Shown: positions 52,015-61,674, numbered from the stretch's first letter. The stretch: DNA of 64,000 nucleotides from Lachnospiraceae bacterium (GCA_017431345.1 JAFRLH010000042.1:1-64000); one strand, 5' to 3'. Translations and numbers: made by a program. The notes: generated by a model not told the origin, from the sequence alone.

Positions 52015-52911
52015 TCAGCGCAGCTTGATCGGGCGTGACATCTCATATTCTTTAAACGGGATCAGGATCTGGATCACCCAGAGATCCTTGTTGTTGGTCA
52101 CCATGGGACTGATCAGCCATTCTTCCACCGACCAGTCTGCCAGTTCATAGCCCAGCTCTTTCGCACGGTTCATCAGGCCCATATACGTTTCCACCAGTCT
52201 TCCTTTTTTCGGCGTGCCTATATGAATGGCGGAAAAGCCCTTGAAGGCAGGAATTTTCATGTAATAATGACATGCTTTTTTCCGGTCCAGGACCGGAACC
52301 GCAATATGGTATTTATGGATCTCTTCGTTGAAAGACGGTACGCTGCTGTCAAAATGATCATAGGTCACGTAGATCAGGGAACCGAAGGAAATGGCGTTGA
52401 CCGTATCTGCAATTTCCTGGATCTGCGGGAGGTGCGTGACATCTTCATAGCCGTCATCTTCAAAATCGGCTTCATAGTCCACGGCAACGACCAGCTGTTC
52501 GTTTCTGTCGATCACTTCATAATCGAATAAAAGTTCCGGCGTTTTCTGACTCTGTTTAAGATAGGCCAGTGCCTCGGACAGCCGTGCATAAGCAGCCACG
52601 CTCTGCTGATACATCTGGATGCTCAGTTCAAGATTTTCTCTGGCAAAATCCAGATGATCCTCCAGCGACATACGGATACTGTTCACGTTTTTTCCGAAAA
52701 TTATATCCTGCATGTCCGAAACAGGCATATTGATGTTCCGGAGCGCTTTTGCAGCCACGACTTCATAAATATGTTCCATCGAATAAACGCGGTAATTGTT
52801 ATTTTCATCCCTGCCTACATTCGACAGGATGCCTCTCTCCTCATAATAGCGGAGCTGCTTCCGGCTTACGCCGCAAAGTTTGCAGAATTCACTGGTCGTA
52901 TAAGTCTTCAA
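52015..52911 (-). CDS. MerR family regulator with effector-binding domain
   Basis: A 298-residue regulator. Residues 1-70 form the MerR HTH (LCGVSRKQLRYYEERGIL), then a coiled coil (about 75-125), then a GyrI-like effector domain. The start is TTG with GGAGG seven bases upstream. It is transcribed alone, and its target is likely the HisD-like operon, whose promoter has the long spacer. Confidence 0.88.
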   Translation of the reverse strand: MKTYTTSEFCKLCGVSRKQLRYYEERGILSNVGRDENNNYRVYSMEHIYEVVAAKALRNINMPVSDMQDIIFGKNVNSIRMSLEDHLDFARENLELSIQMYQQSVAAYARLSEALAYLKQSQKTPELLFDYEVIDRNEQLVVAVDYEADFEDDGYEDVTHLPQIQEIADTVNAISFGSLIYVTYDHFDSSVPSFNEEIHKYHIAVPVLDRKKACHYYMKIPAFKGFSAIHIGTPKKGRLVETYMGLMNRAKELGYELADWSVEEWLISPMVTNNKDLWVIQILIPFKEYEMSRPIKLR

Positions 52912-53037
52912 AGGGAGTCCTCCTGCGAAAGTCTGTCCTGCCGTCTCCGGCAGAGCCGGTGTCCTTCTTCTTCCGAATATATTCCGGTCACCGGTCTGAT
53001 TATATCATATCCGGGGAACAAATGGAAAGGCAGCAAG

Positions 53038-53080
53038 AAAACAGGAGCGGTTCCTCACGCATCAGGACCGCTCCTGTTTT
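53038..53080 (-). terminator. Terminator after the DapF-fold gene
   Basis: AAAACAGGAGCGGT stem with its complement and loop, ending in TTTT on the minus strand, at the 3' end of the NhaC operon. Confidence 0.85.
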
Positions 53081-53872
53081 TCAGATCTCCACTTCTGCCG
53101 GCGGATCGATCGTCACGCTTCCGCCGATATAGGCGGCGGTAAAATCCCCGTTCTTTCTTTCGGCTGTCACATGTACCACACCGGCCGGCTGGATCATATC
53201 CTTCTCATAAACGCCGTCCGGAAGATCTGCTGTCAGCGCGATCGTCGCTGCCAGGCTTCCGCTCCCGCAGCTGCCTTCCCAGAAAAGGGAATTTGCGGCC
53301 GGTACTTTGACCAGCGGCGTGAGCTTTCCGGAAGCGCTGTCATAAAACATAACGCCGTAGGCGTCCAGGCCTTTCAGCCCCGCCATCACTTCCTTTTCCA
53401 CTGTCTTCAGATAGTCTTCGGAAGGCGCCATCCCGTCAACAACAAAATGGGCAATTCCGCCAAGGTGCACCAGGATGCCGGCTTGACCGCCTGCCTCCAT
53501 CTGCTTTACCATCTTCGGCAGCGGCATCTTTGCCCTTGCTGTCCCGGCTTCCGTATCCGCATCCACTTCCACCGGCACATCGCTGCCGCTGACATCAAGT
53601 ACCAGATGCGCCTTCCCGCGGATGCCTTTTTCCAGCGCCACGAGCATACCATATGCCCTGGAGGCGTTTCCGCAGAATTCTCCGCCGGACATGATCATAT
53701 GCCCGTCATAGCCTTCGGCCGGATCGCAGCGGTAGCCGACCTGCTCCGCAGCAAATTCCTTTATCCCCATCAGCTTTTCGGCAATCCCGGCCCGTTTTTC
53801 CGGATCCACAGGCGTCATGACGAACAGCGTAATATTTCCGGCGGGATCCGCTTTTATGACTTCCAGCTTCAT
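53081..53872 (-). CDS. DapF-fold amino-acid racemase, candidate histidine racemase
   Basis: A 263-residue PLP-independent racemase/epimerase of the DapF fold. Both catalytic cysteines are visible: Cys67 in GGEFCGNAS and Cys202 in WEGSCGSGSL. CntK, the DapF-like histidine racemase of staphylopine synthesis, and its Fusobacterium relative share this type. Here it sits after an NhaC-type transporter in the regulon, so D/L-histidine conversion is plausible. True diaminopimelate epimerase is less likely in this context. It overlaps the small membrane gene by 4 bases. Confidence 0.75.
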   Translation of the reverse strand: MKLEVIKADPAGNITLFVMTPVDPEKRAGIAEKLMGIKEFAAEQVGYRCDPAEGYDGHMIMSGGEFCGNASRAYGMLVALEKGIRGKAHLVLDVSGSDVPVEVDADTEAGTARAKMPLPKMVKQMEAGGQAGILVHLGGIAHFVVDGMAPSEDYLKTVEKEVMAGLKGLDAYGVMFYDSASGKLTPLVKVPAANSLFWEGSCGSGSLAATIALTADLPDGVYEKDMIQPAGVVHVTAERKNGDFTAAYIGGSVTIDPPAEVEI

Positions 53873-54369
53873 TTCTTCTTCCCTTTTTTCTGCTGCTGCT
53901 TTCTGTATTCTTCCATATAAACATTTCCGTCATAGAGGCGGATCTTACTGTTCTGCTTCTTGGCGAGCTTTAAGATCTCTTTCGCGTCCGCTTCCTTAAA
54001 GAAGATCTTCCTGGTACGGTCTCCCCTCGTAAAATAGAGCTGCCAGGATCCCGGGAACTCTTTCAGGACCTCATGCGTCAGCGCTTCGATCTCCTCCCAT
54101 TTCCAGATCTCATAATAGGAAGTAAAGCGCATGTCCATAAAGCTTTCGACACCGCGCTCCGTCACCATGACGGTCTTTTTCGAGATCAGCGCCAGGGCTA
54201 TGATCACCGCAAAGAACAGAGCGATCTTAAACCGGGTCATAAACCCGCCGACCAGCAGAAGGGCTGCGAGTCCCCACCCGTAATAAATCACCCATTTTTT
54301 TCTGGGTTTGACTTCATGTGCTGCATACATGGGGGAAGTGATGCCTTCCCAGGGAAAAGTCCGGCTCAT
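53869..54369 (-). CDS. Small membrane protein, PH-like C-terminus
   Basis: A 166-residue protein with two hydrophobic helices (about 26-63) followed by a soluble part with IYYEIWKWEEIEALTHEVLKE-like features and a basic tail (KKQQQKKGKKK). I do not recognise the family; such layout is found in bPH-like proteins. It overlaps the racemase start and follows NhaC. GGAGG precedes the ATG. Confidence 0.6.
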   Translation of the reverse strand: MSRTFPWEGITSPMYAAHEVKPRKKWVIYYGWGLAALLLVGGFMTRFKIALFFAVIIALALISKKTVMVTERGVESFMDMRFTSYYEIWKWEEIEALTHEVLKEFPGSWQLYFTRGDRTRKIFFKEADAKEILKLAKKQNSKIRLYDGNVYMEEYRKQQQKKGKKK

Positions 54370-54397
54370 AAAAAAGACCTCCGCTTATTCAATAAAC

Positions 54398-54419
54398 GGG
54401 CGGCCGCAGCGGGCCGCCC
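54398..54419 (-). other. GC-rich hairpin after the NhaC gene
   Basis: GGGCGGCC/GGCCGCCC stem in the space between the NhaC-type and small membrane genes. The tail is weak (GTTTATTG), so it may attenuate rather than stop transcription, or protect the mRNA. Confidence 0.5.
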
Positions 54420-54475
54420 ATGGGGGATTATAACAGAATTATGGGCACAATGCCATAGATTCTTCGGCTTCTTTA

Positions 54476-56026
54476 TCAGCTGATCTTCGGCGCTTTGCCG
54501 GCAGCACGCAGTGCTTCCAGGTTCTTGCAGGCGATCGCATGCGCTTCTTCGGGAGCGCCGGCAGGATCACCCTTTCTGGTCTTTCCAAGGATGTTGGTAT
54601 AAGAACCGTCAGCCCAGAAGATGTTGCGGCCAAGCCAGCAGGTGATGGCTGCAAAGATCGGGTTCAGAAGGTTCACGAATGCGAACGGGAAGTAGGTGAA
54701 CGGGCTCATGCCCAGGATCGCGCTCTGATAAGCACCGCATCCGGTCCAGGGGAACATCGGGGACCACAGGGTTCCGGCGTCCTCCAGGGTTCTGGACATC
54801 ATGTTTCTGGCAAGTCCGAGTTCATCATACTTGTCTGCATACAGGGGAGCAGGTACGGAGATTCCAAGGAACTGGTCGCACATTGCAGCATCGCAGAAGA
54901 TGGAGGTAAGCATGGTAGCAGTCACAAGTGCACCCGGGCTGTGGAGCTTGTGCTTCAGGCCGCCGAACAGTCTCTCTACGCAGCCGCAGCGCTCCAGCGC
55001 GCCGCCGTAAGCAACAGCGAGCAGGACCAGGTTGATCGTCCACATTGTTCCGTCCATACCGCCGGCCTTGCCGAGGATGGAATCGACGACTTCATTGCCT
55101 GTCTCTACAGTAGACAGTCCATAGTGAAGCAGATCAAAGATGCTGCCGATGCTGACGCCGTCCGTCCAGACATGGCCGCCCTGGAAAATAACGGAAGTAA
55201 GAATAGCAACTACTACAGCAGCGATGATGCCGGGCAGCGCAGGGATCTTTACGATGCAGACCACGATAACAACGATCAGGGGAATCAGTACCAGAATGTT
55301 TACGTTAAAGTTGTTTACGATCGCTTCTCTGATCGCGCTGGCGACAGAGGGATCATAGGTGCTGGCGTCTACATTCATGCCAAGGATGGTGTAGAGCACC
55401 AGTGCGATCACAAGCGTAGGACCGGTCGTGGAGACCATGGCGCGTACGTGATCGAACAGGCCGGTATTGGAAACAGCCGCTGCAAGGTTTGTCGTGTCAG
55501 ACAGCGGAGAGAACTTATCACCGACATAAGCACCGGAGATGATCATACCGGCTGTCAGTGCGGGGTTCAGTCCAAGGCCGGCGCCGATGCCGACGAAAGC
55601 CAGACCCACGGTAGCCGTTGTGGTCCAGGAAGATCCGCAGGCAAGACCGGTAATGGCGCAGAGGATACAGCCGACCGGCAGGAAAAGCTTGGGAGTAAGG
55701 ATTCCGAGTCCGTAATAGATCATTGCGGGAATGGTACCGGCTGCCATGAAGGACGATACCAGGAAACCGACCGTGCAGAGGATCAGCAGCGCTTCCAGCG
55801 TATTGCTGACGCGCTCGATCATTCCGGCAAGAATCGACTGGAAGGAGTGGCCGCAGATAACACCGATCACGCAGGCAACACACATTGATACGACCAGCGG
55901 CATATGAGCATCTTCATAGCCCTTGTCAACGTTCAGGCAATAGAGCATGAGTCCGGCCATTGTAAGAATGGGGATCAATGCTTCGATCATGTTGGGCAGA
56001 CGTACCTGCCTTTCTTTTTTCTCCAT
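54476..56026 (-). CDS. NhaC family Na+/H+ antiporter or solute transporter
   Basis: A 516-residue membrane protein with about 12 spans of the NhaC type (LTAGMIISGAYVGDKFSPLSDTTNLA). Members exchange Na+ for H+ or serve amino-acid related transport. Because the gene lies behind element D and before the DapF-fold gene, a histidine transporter is possible. The family does not prove it. Confidence 0.85.
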   Translation of the reverse strand: MEKKERQVRLPNMIEALIPILTMAGLMLYCLNVDKGYEDAHMPLVVSMCVACVIGVICGHSFQSILAGMIERVSNTLEALLILCTVGFLVSSFMAAGTIPAMIYYGLGILTPKLFLPVGCILCAITGLACGSSWTTTATVGLAFVGIGAGLGLNPALTAGMIISGAYVGDKFSPLSDTTNLAAAVSNTGLFDHVRAMVSTTGPTLVIALVLYTILGMNVDASTYDPSVASAIREAIVNNFNVNILVLIPLIVVIVVCIVKIPALPGIIAAVVVAILTSVIFQGGHVWTDGVSIGSIFDLLHYGLSTVETGNEVVDSILGKAGGMDGTMWTINLVLLAVAYGGALERCGCVERLFGGLKHKLHSPGALVTATMLTSIFCDAAMCDQFLGISVPAPLYADKYDELGLARNMMSRTLEDAGTLWSPMFPWTGCGAYQSAILGMSPFTYFPFAFVNLLNPIFAAITCWLGRNIFWADGSYTNILGKTRKGDPAGAPEEAHAIACKNLEALRAAGKAPKIS

Positions 56027-56137
56027 ACATTACACCTCTTTCTTTAATAATGCATAAATTGTGTTCTTGCTGATAATGCCGTGTCCGGTTAGTCCTCCCC
56101 CTCACTCCTTTCTTCCGGATCAGAGCAATTTTATTTA

Positions 56138-56167
56138 TATATATCTATATTCTAATTGTGAAACGTC
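56138..56167 (-). promoter_or_regulatory. Regulon element D with -10 box (NhaC operon)
   Basis: Minus-strand GACGTTT is conserved but the second half (CACAATT) is not; a TATATA box follows after ten bases. Here TTGACG could alternatively act as a normal -35. Weakest element of the set. Confidence 0.45.
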
Positions 56168-56254
56168 AAAAAAGTGTACTTTTTTCACGACTTTTTTATG
56201 ATTGCGTCAAATTTATTTTGTTTTTCTTATCCTTTTGGTCCTGTTTTCCGGTCT

Positions 56255-58234
56255 TCAGATCGTGTCGGATATGACGGTAGCGTCGGATTCGCTCTCATAT
56301 TCGCTGCGGTACCGGTCTGCCGCTTCCTGTTCTCCTGCTTTTTCGAACTGGTAAATTATAAACGGAAGATGTTCGAGCCACCGCTTGTTGTCCTTCAGTT
56401 TTTCATATGATTTTGCCACCAGATAATGCATATGCCTGCGCTTGGCAAGCGGCTGGCCGTTATAGACATATTCCTTGTAATAATGATGCCGGAATTCATA
56501 GGCGATGTACTCTCCGACTACCAGTTCCTGGACGATCCGGTGCTTTTCCAGCGCTTCCAGTTCTTCGCAGAGCGAAAGTCTGTCCATATCCACAAGAATC
56601 TCCAGTTCATAGAGCTCTGCATGCTCCATGAAGATCGACAGAGCGCACAGGATCTGTTTCTGCACCGGCGTAATATTTCGCAGTCTGGCACGGATAATAT
56701 ACTCGCTCTTCGGCGGGATGGATCCCGAATCCCAGCCTTCGTCCCGGATCATATTCAGAAGATCCATCAGGAACAGGGCGTTCCCTTCCGTCCGCTGCCA
56801 GATTTTTGACGCCATCATACCCGCGCTTGCAGAAGGGATCTCGTTCCCGATAATCTCCGCTGTCTCCTCTTCCGTGAACGGCATCAGCTTTATGAACCGG
56901 ACAAGTTCCCGCCGCTCGGCTCTTCGCAGAAAATCCAGATTGCGCTCTTCTTCTCCGGTTCTGTAGGTGGCGATAAAACAGAACTTCCCTTCCAGTTCCA
57001 GCACGAGCCGCCACAGCAGCTGTCTGCTCAGATCATCCATCCACTGCATATCATCAATGAAAAGGACGATCTTTTTTCTGTCCGTGATCTCACGGAACAT
57101 GGAGATCACGCTGTCTTCCCAGATCGCATAGGTGGAAGCACCGAATACGGCCGGCCGCTCCTCATCTACCCGCAGATATCTGTCCGAAAAAAGCTGGTGC
57201 AGCAGTTCTTCATGTTCCTTTGAAAGCGAGAGCCGGCCTTCGTCATCGTACTTCTCCAGCCATTTGAACCATTCCCGGAAGCCTTTCAGATAGTACTCCT
57301 TTTCTGTCTCATAACAGTGCGTCAGGAAATACATTGTCTTTTTGCCCGGCGCCATTTTGGACATGTGGGTAAGCAGCGCAGTCTTTCCTACGCCAAACTC
57401 TCCTGCTATCACCACGGATACCGCGGAAGTGCCTGCGGTAAACCGGTCAAGCGTCCTGCTCAGATCATAGATCTCAGGGTATCTGCAGTAAAACCGTTTT
57501 TCGGGAAGCGCTCCCGCACCGGTATCATTTTCCTTCAGGCGGAAGATCTGCCTGTACATGGAGGCGAGTTCCTCTCCGGGCTCTTCCTCCAGTTCTCTGG
57601 CGATCAGTTCCTGATAGTCCTGGTAAGTCTGTATGGCCATGTTGTACTGCCCGCAGGCGGAATAGGCTTCCATGGCTTCCCGTACCACATATTCCTCGTA
57701 CGGTTCCAGCCTGTGCCAGGCTGTAAGCACTTCATGCAGCTTCTTTATATCTCTGATGCGTACCGTTTCGGAGATTAATTTCCTGGCGGTATTCCGCGAT
57801 CTGTCCCGGATCTCCTGTCTACGGTCATTTACCCATTCATCAAAACCGGGTGCGCCTTTTACATAAAAATAGTGAAGAAATTCCTTTCCCTTCAGAAAGA
57901 TCTCTTCATCAGACATCGCCGCATCTTCTATCTTTACTGTATCTTCATCCAGAAATAGCCTGTTCTGGCCTTCCGCTTTCACCGGTTCAACAGGCAGGAC
58001 TTTTTTCAGCTCATACAGTGCCTGCCGGAGATTCTTCCTTCCGGTCTGCTCGTCGCATTCTTCCCAGAACACATTGATCAGTTCATCCCGCAGTGCACTT
58101 TTATTCACACACAGATAATAAAAAATCCCCTCTGCTTTTCTGTACGGAAAATGGATCCTCTCTGTTCCTTCTCCCGCATAGACGCCGGGGGTTCCGAAAA
58201 GCCTGACTCTGATTTGTTTTTTACCTTCAGCCAT
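56255..58234 (-). CDS. BTAD/AAA-type transcriptional regulator, short form
   Basis: A 659-residue relative of the 988-residue regulator. It has a winged helix, BTAD, AAA module (GEFGVGKTAL at about 270) and an alpha-helical part, but no TPR tail. The ATG with GGAG nine bases upstream is used. It lies between NhaC and hutH and has a strong promoter of its own. It is a candidate master regulator. Confidence 0.85.
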   Translation of the reverse strand: MAEGKKQIRVRLFGTPGVYAGEGTERIHFPYRKAEGIFYYLCVNKSALRDELINVFWEECDEQTGRKNLRQALYELKKVLPVEPVKAEGQNRLFLDEDTVKIEDAAMSDEEIFLKGKEFLHYFYVKGAPGFDEWVNDRRQEIRDRSRNTARKLISETVRIRDIKKLHEVLTAWHRLEPYEEYVVREAMEAYSACGQYNMAIQTYQDYQELIARELEEEPGEELASMYRQIFRLKENDTGAGALPEKRFYCRYPEIYDLSRTLDRFTAGTSAVSVVIAGEFGVGKTALLTHMSKMAPGKKTMYFLTHCYETEKEYYLKGFREWFKWLEKYDDEGRLSLSKEHEELLHQLFSDRYLRVDEERPAVFGASTYAIWEDSVISMFREITDRKKIVLFIDDMQWMDDLSRQLLWRLVLELEGKFCFIATYRTGEEERNLDFLRRAERRELVRFIKLMPFTEEETAEIIGNEIPSASAGMMASKIWQRTEGNALFLMDLLNMIRDEGWDSGSIPPKSEYIIRARLRNITPVQKQILCALSIFMEHAELYELEILVDMDRLSLCEELEALEKHRIVQELVVGEYIAYEFRHHYYKEYVYNGQPLAKRRHMHYLVAKSYEKLKDNKRWLEHLPFIIYQFEKAGEQEAADRYRSEYESESDATVISDTI

Positions 58235-58309
58235 ATTCATTTTCTCCGCAGATTTTCCCGCCCGGGCTTCATTTTTTGAACATTCCGCTATGAGGCAGGA
58301 TATAATCTG

Positions 58310-58338
58310 ATTATAACAGGCAGTAATGGACAAGTCAA
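58310..58338 (-). promoter_or_regulatory. Strong predicted promoter of the short BTAD regulator
   Basis: TTGACT, a 17-base spacer and TATAAT on the minus strand, 76 bases before the start codon. Confidence 0.75.
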
Positions 58339-58363
58339 TTCGTCGGTTCCTTCTTACACGGAA

Positions 58364-58390
58364 AGACAGGCGCCTTTGAAGCGCCCGTCT
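58364..58390 (-). terminator. Hairpin after the canonical hutH
   Basis: A ten-base AGACAGGCGC/GCGCCCGTCT stem with one G-T pair and a short T tract on the minus strand, 56 bases after the hutH stop. Confidence 0.55.
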
Positions 58391-58445
58391 TCTCCCTTAT
58401 TCAGAAATGAAGTTGTTGTTTTTGTTTTAAGCAGCTGCCGCTTTT

Positions 58446-59996
58446 TCAGCTCAGAGATCCGATCTCGCCCACAGCAGCCTCAACGCGCTCGATGATCGTC
58501 TCGTTCGTGATCACAGATTCGCAGCGGTTGATGTCATCATACAGCGGACGGTCCTCGACAAGCTTGTCGCAGACTTCACGGATCACGTCGTAAGCTTCCT
58601 TTGTTCCCTTTCCGAGGAATTCCGGGCCATATCCGAGGTTCTTCAGAAGATCTACTGCCTGGCATCCGCACATCAGCTCCATAGCCAGCACTCTTCTTAC
58701 ATGTCTCATAATATCGCCGGCTTTTCTGGCAGCGATGGTTCCCATGCTGACATGGTCTTCCTGGTTCGCGGAAGAAGGAATGGAGTCTACACTTGCGGGG
58801 TGTGCAAGCACCTTATTCTCGGAAACAAGCGCTGCAGCAGAATACTGCACGATCATGAAACCGGAGTTCAGGCCGCCCTTCTCAACAAGGAATGCCGGGA
58901 ATCCGCCGATCGCGGGGTTCACCAGACGCTCGATGCGGCGCTCGGAGATATTGGCAAGCTCGGAAAGAGCGATGCCGAGGAAGTCGAAAGCAAGCGCCAT
59001 GGGCTGTCCGTGGAAGTTTCCGCCGGAAATGCCTTCCTTAGTCTCTGTAAAGATGATGGGGTTATCCGTTACGGAGTTCATCTCTGTCTCAACACGCTTC
59101 TTCACATAGCGGATCGCGTCGCGGCTTGCGCCGTGAACGATGGGCGCGCAGCGGAGGGAATAGCCGTCCTGCACTCTGATCTCGCCCTGGCGGGTCGTGT
59201 TCCTGCTGCCCTCAAGCAGCGTCCTGATATCCTTTGCAGATTCGATCTGTCCGATATGGGGACGAACCTGATGCAGACGGGGATCCAGTGCATCGATGAC
59301 ACCGCGGTTCGCTTCGAAGCTCATTGCAGCAGCGATCTCAGCCGTCTTCAGGATCTGGATCGCATCGTACAGCGTCAGGGCGCCTACAGATGTCATAGCC
59401 TGAGTACCGTTGATCAGTGCAAGGCCTTCCTTGGATGTCAGCTCGATGGTGGGGATGCCTGCCTGCAGCATGGCGTGGGAACCGGCCATACGGAAGCCGT
59501 TGAATTCCGCTTCGCCGAGTCCGATCATCGGGAGTACCATGTGGGCCAGCGGGCAGAGATCGCCGGAAGCACCGAGGGAACCCTTCTGAGGAATGATCGG
59601 TGTTACACCGCGGTTCAGCATGGCAATGATGGTCTGGACAGTCTCAAGCTTGGCGCCGGAGAAGCCCTTTGCGAGGTTATTTACACGAAGGAGCATGATG
59701 CCTCTTGCAACATCCCTGGGGAAAGGATCGCCTGCGCCGACAGCATGCGTCACGATCAGGTTCCTCTGAAGCTGTTTGCACTCATCCTGGGAGATCGTAA
59801 CATCACTGAATTTTCCGAATCCTGTAGTGATGCCGTACACGACCTTGTCTTCTTCGACCAGTTCGTCAACAACTTTACGGCAGGCAAGGATCTTCTCCTT
59901 GGCTTCGTCTGCAAGCGCTACGGGAGCGTTCTGACGGCATACAGCAACCAGATCTTCAAGCGTCAGGTCATTACCGGTAATGATTACTTTTTTCAT
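58446..59996 (-). CDS. hutH: Histidine ammonia-lyase, canonical
   Basis: Converts histidine to urocanate and ammonia by the MIO cofactor. The 516-residue protein has GSLGASGDLCPLAH with the Ala143-Ser144-Gly145 triad and YGITTGFGKFS. It is the second gene of a tandem with the MIO-lacking paralogue and precedes the short BTAD regulator. No separate promoter was found in the gap from the first gene, so it is probably cotranscribed. Confidence 0.95.
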   Translation of the reverse strand: MKKVIITGNDLTLEDLVAVCRQNAPVALADEAKEKILACRKVVDELVEEDKVVYGITTGFGKFSDVTISQDECKQLQRNLIVTHAVGAGDPFPRDVARGIMLLRVNNLAKGFSGAKLETVQTIIAMLNRGVTPIIPQKGSLGASGDLCPLAHMVLPMIGLGEAEFNGFRMAGSHAMLQAGIPTIELTSKEGLALINGTQAMTSVGALTLYDAIQILKTAEIAAAMSFEANRGVIDALDPRLHQVRPHIGQIESAKDIRTLLEGSRNTTRQGEIRVQDGYSLRCAPIVHGASRDAIRYVKKRVETEMNSVTDNPIIFTETKEGISGGNFHGQPMALAFDFLGIALSELANISERRIERLVNPAIGGFPAFLVEKGGLNSGFMIVQYSAAALVSENKVLAHPASVDSIPSSANQEDHVSMGTIAARKAGDIMRHVRRVLAMELMCGCQAVDLLKNLGYGPEFLGKGTKEAYDVIREVCDKLVEDRPLYDDINRCESVITNETIIERVEAAVGEIGSLS

Positions 59997-60080
59997 ATCT
60001 GCACCTTTCTTTCATAAAGAATAATAGATTGATTAATGGGCGGATCCTGGATCCCGTCCCGGTTATTCATGGATAATTAT

Positions 60081-61613
60081 TTATGCGTATACAGCTTCTT
60101 CTACGCGTCTGATGATCGTTTCGTCCGTGATCACTGCTTCACAATGGTTGATGTCGCCGTACAGCGGCCTGTCTTCCACCAGTCTTTCACAGACTTCGCG
60201 GATCGTCTCATAGGCGGGTTTTGTCCCTTTTCCGAGCATCTCCGGACCGTATCCGAGATTGCCCAGAAGATCGATCGCCTGGCAGCCGCACATCAGTTCC
60301 ATGGCAAGGATCCTGCGGACATTCCGCATGATCTCTCCTGCTTTCCTGGCAGAGACCGTACCCATGCTGACATGGTCTTCCTGGCTGGCTGTTGTCGGAA
60401 TACTGTCAACGCCTGCGGGATGGGCGAGCACCTTGTTCTCGGAAACAAGCGCTGCCGCCGAATACTGTACGATCATGAAACCGGAATTGAGTCCGCCTTT
60501 CTCGACCAGGAACGGCGGGAAGCCGCCGATCGCGGGATTGACCAGACGCTCTATGCGGCGTTCGGAGATATTTCCGAGTTCAGCGATCGCAATGCCGAGG
60601 AAGTCAAACGCCAGCGCCATGGGTTCACCGTGGAAGTTGCCTCCTGTGATGGCTTCTTCGGTATCCGGGAAGATGATCGGGTTATCCGTCACAGAGTTCA
60701 TCTCCGTTTCAACGCGTTTTCTGATATAACGGATCGCATCTCTCGAAGCGCCGTGAACGATCGGAGCACATCTCAGCGCGTAACCGTCCTGTACTCTGAT
60801 CTCGCCCTGACGGGTGATGTTTTTGCTGCCCTCCAGAAGCATCGCAATGGTCTTTGCGGACTCCTGCTGCCCGATATGTTTTCTTGTTTCATGAAGCCTC
60901 GGATCCAGCGCGTCGATCACGCCTCTGTTCGCTTCAAAACTGATGGCTGCTGCGATCTCCGCTGTTTTCATGATCTGAATGGAATCATACAATGCGAGTG
61001 CGCCGACCGCAGTCATGGCCTGTGTGCCGTTGATCAGTGCCAGGCCTTCCTTGTATGTCAGTTCGACAACAGCAATGCCGGCTTTCTTCATGGCCAGTTC
61101 TCCGGCCATCCTGTGTCCGCCGATCTCTGCTTCGCCAAGGCCGATCATGGACAGTACCAGATGGGCCAGCGGGCTCAGGTCAGAGGATCCGAGAGAGCCT
61201 TTCTGCGGGATCACCGGTGTCACATCCTTATTCAGCATGTCGACCAGCGTCTGAACAGTCTCCAGTCTGCAGCCCGAATAGCCTTTTGCCATGCTGTTCG
61301 CAAGAAGCAGCATGATCGCTCTGGCTTCATCGCGCTTAAAGGGATCGCCGGTACCGACGGCATGCGTCAGGATCAGATTTCTCTGCATCTGTCTGCATTC
61401 CTCCGGGGAAAGCGCTGTCTCGCTGTATCCGGCGACGCCGGTGGTCACGCCGTAGACCACCTTTTTCTCTTCCACAAGCCTGTCCACGATCTTTCTGGAA
61501 GCAGCAATGCGCTCTTTGGCACCCTTATCGAGCTTTACCTGCACATTTTCTCTGCTGACCGCGACAAGATCTTCAATGGTAAGATCATTTCCTGTCAGGG
61601 TTATCGTCTTCAT
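60081..61613 (-). CDS. Histidine ammonia-lyase paralogue missing the MIO glycine
   Basis: A 510-residue HAL homologue that closely resembles the downstream gene. The MIO loop reads GSLGSSDLSPLAH: the triad Ala-Ser-Gly is Ser-Ser with the Gly deleted, checked in the nucleotides. Also TGFG is TGVA. It therefore probably does not form MIO in the usual way. It may be a regulatory or structural partner, or act on a substrate with a better leaving group. ATG with a GACAGGAG upstream was used. It lies behind element E. Confidence 0.85.
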   Translation of the reverse strand: MKTITLTGNDLTIEDLVAVSRENVQVKLDKGAKERIAASRKIVDRLVEEKKVVYGVTTGVAGYSETALSPEECRQMQRNLILTHAVGTGDPFKRDEARAIMLLLANSMAKGYSGCRLETVQTLVDMLNKDVTPVIPQKGSLGSSDLSPLAHLVLSMIGLGEAEIGGHRMAGELAMKKAGIAVVELTYKEGLALINGTQAMTAVGALALYDSIQIMKTAEIAAAISFEANRGVIDALDPRLHETRKHIGQQESAKTIAMLLEGSKNITRQGEIRVQDGYALRCAPIVHGASRDAIRYIRKRVETEMNSVTDNPIIFPDTEEAITGGNFHGEPMALAFDFLGIAIAELGNISERRIERLVNPAIGGFPPFLVEKGGLNSGFMIVQYSAAALVSENKVLAHPAGVDSIPTTASQEDHVSMGTVSARKAGEIMRNVRRILAMELMCGCQAIDLLGNLGYGPEMLGKGTKPAYETIREVCERLVEDRPLYGDINHCEAVITDETIIRRVEEAVYA

Positions 61614-61674
61614 CTTCCGTCTTTCTCCTGTCTGGTGTGAAACACAGTAACACACATTTACAGTTTCTGCTCTC

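Noticed and set aside
54539..55888. A 449-codon plus-strand reading frame
   Set aside because: Antisense to the NhaC-type gene; its low-complexity polar sequence reflects the membrane gene on the other strand.
58701..61640. Two long plus-strand frames over the hutH tandem
   Set aside because: They mirror the two related hutH genes, so their similarity to each other only reflects that.
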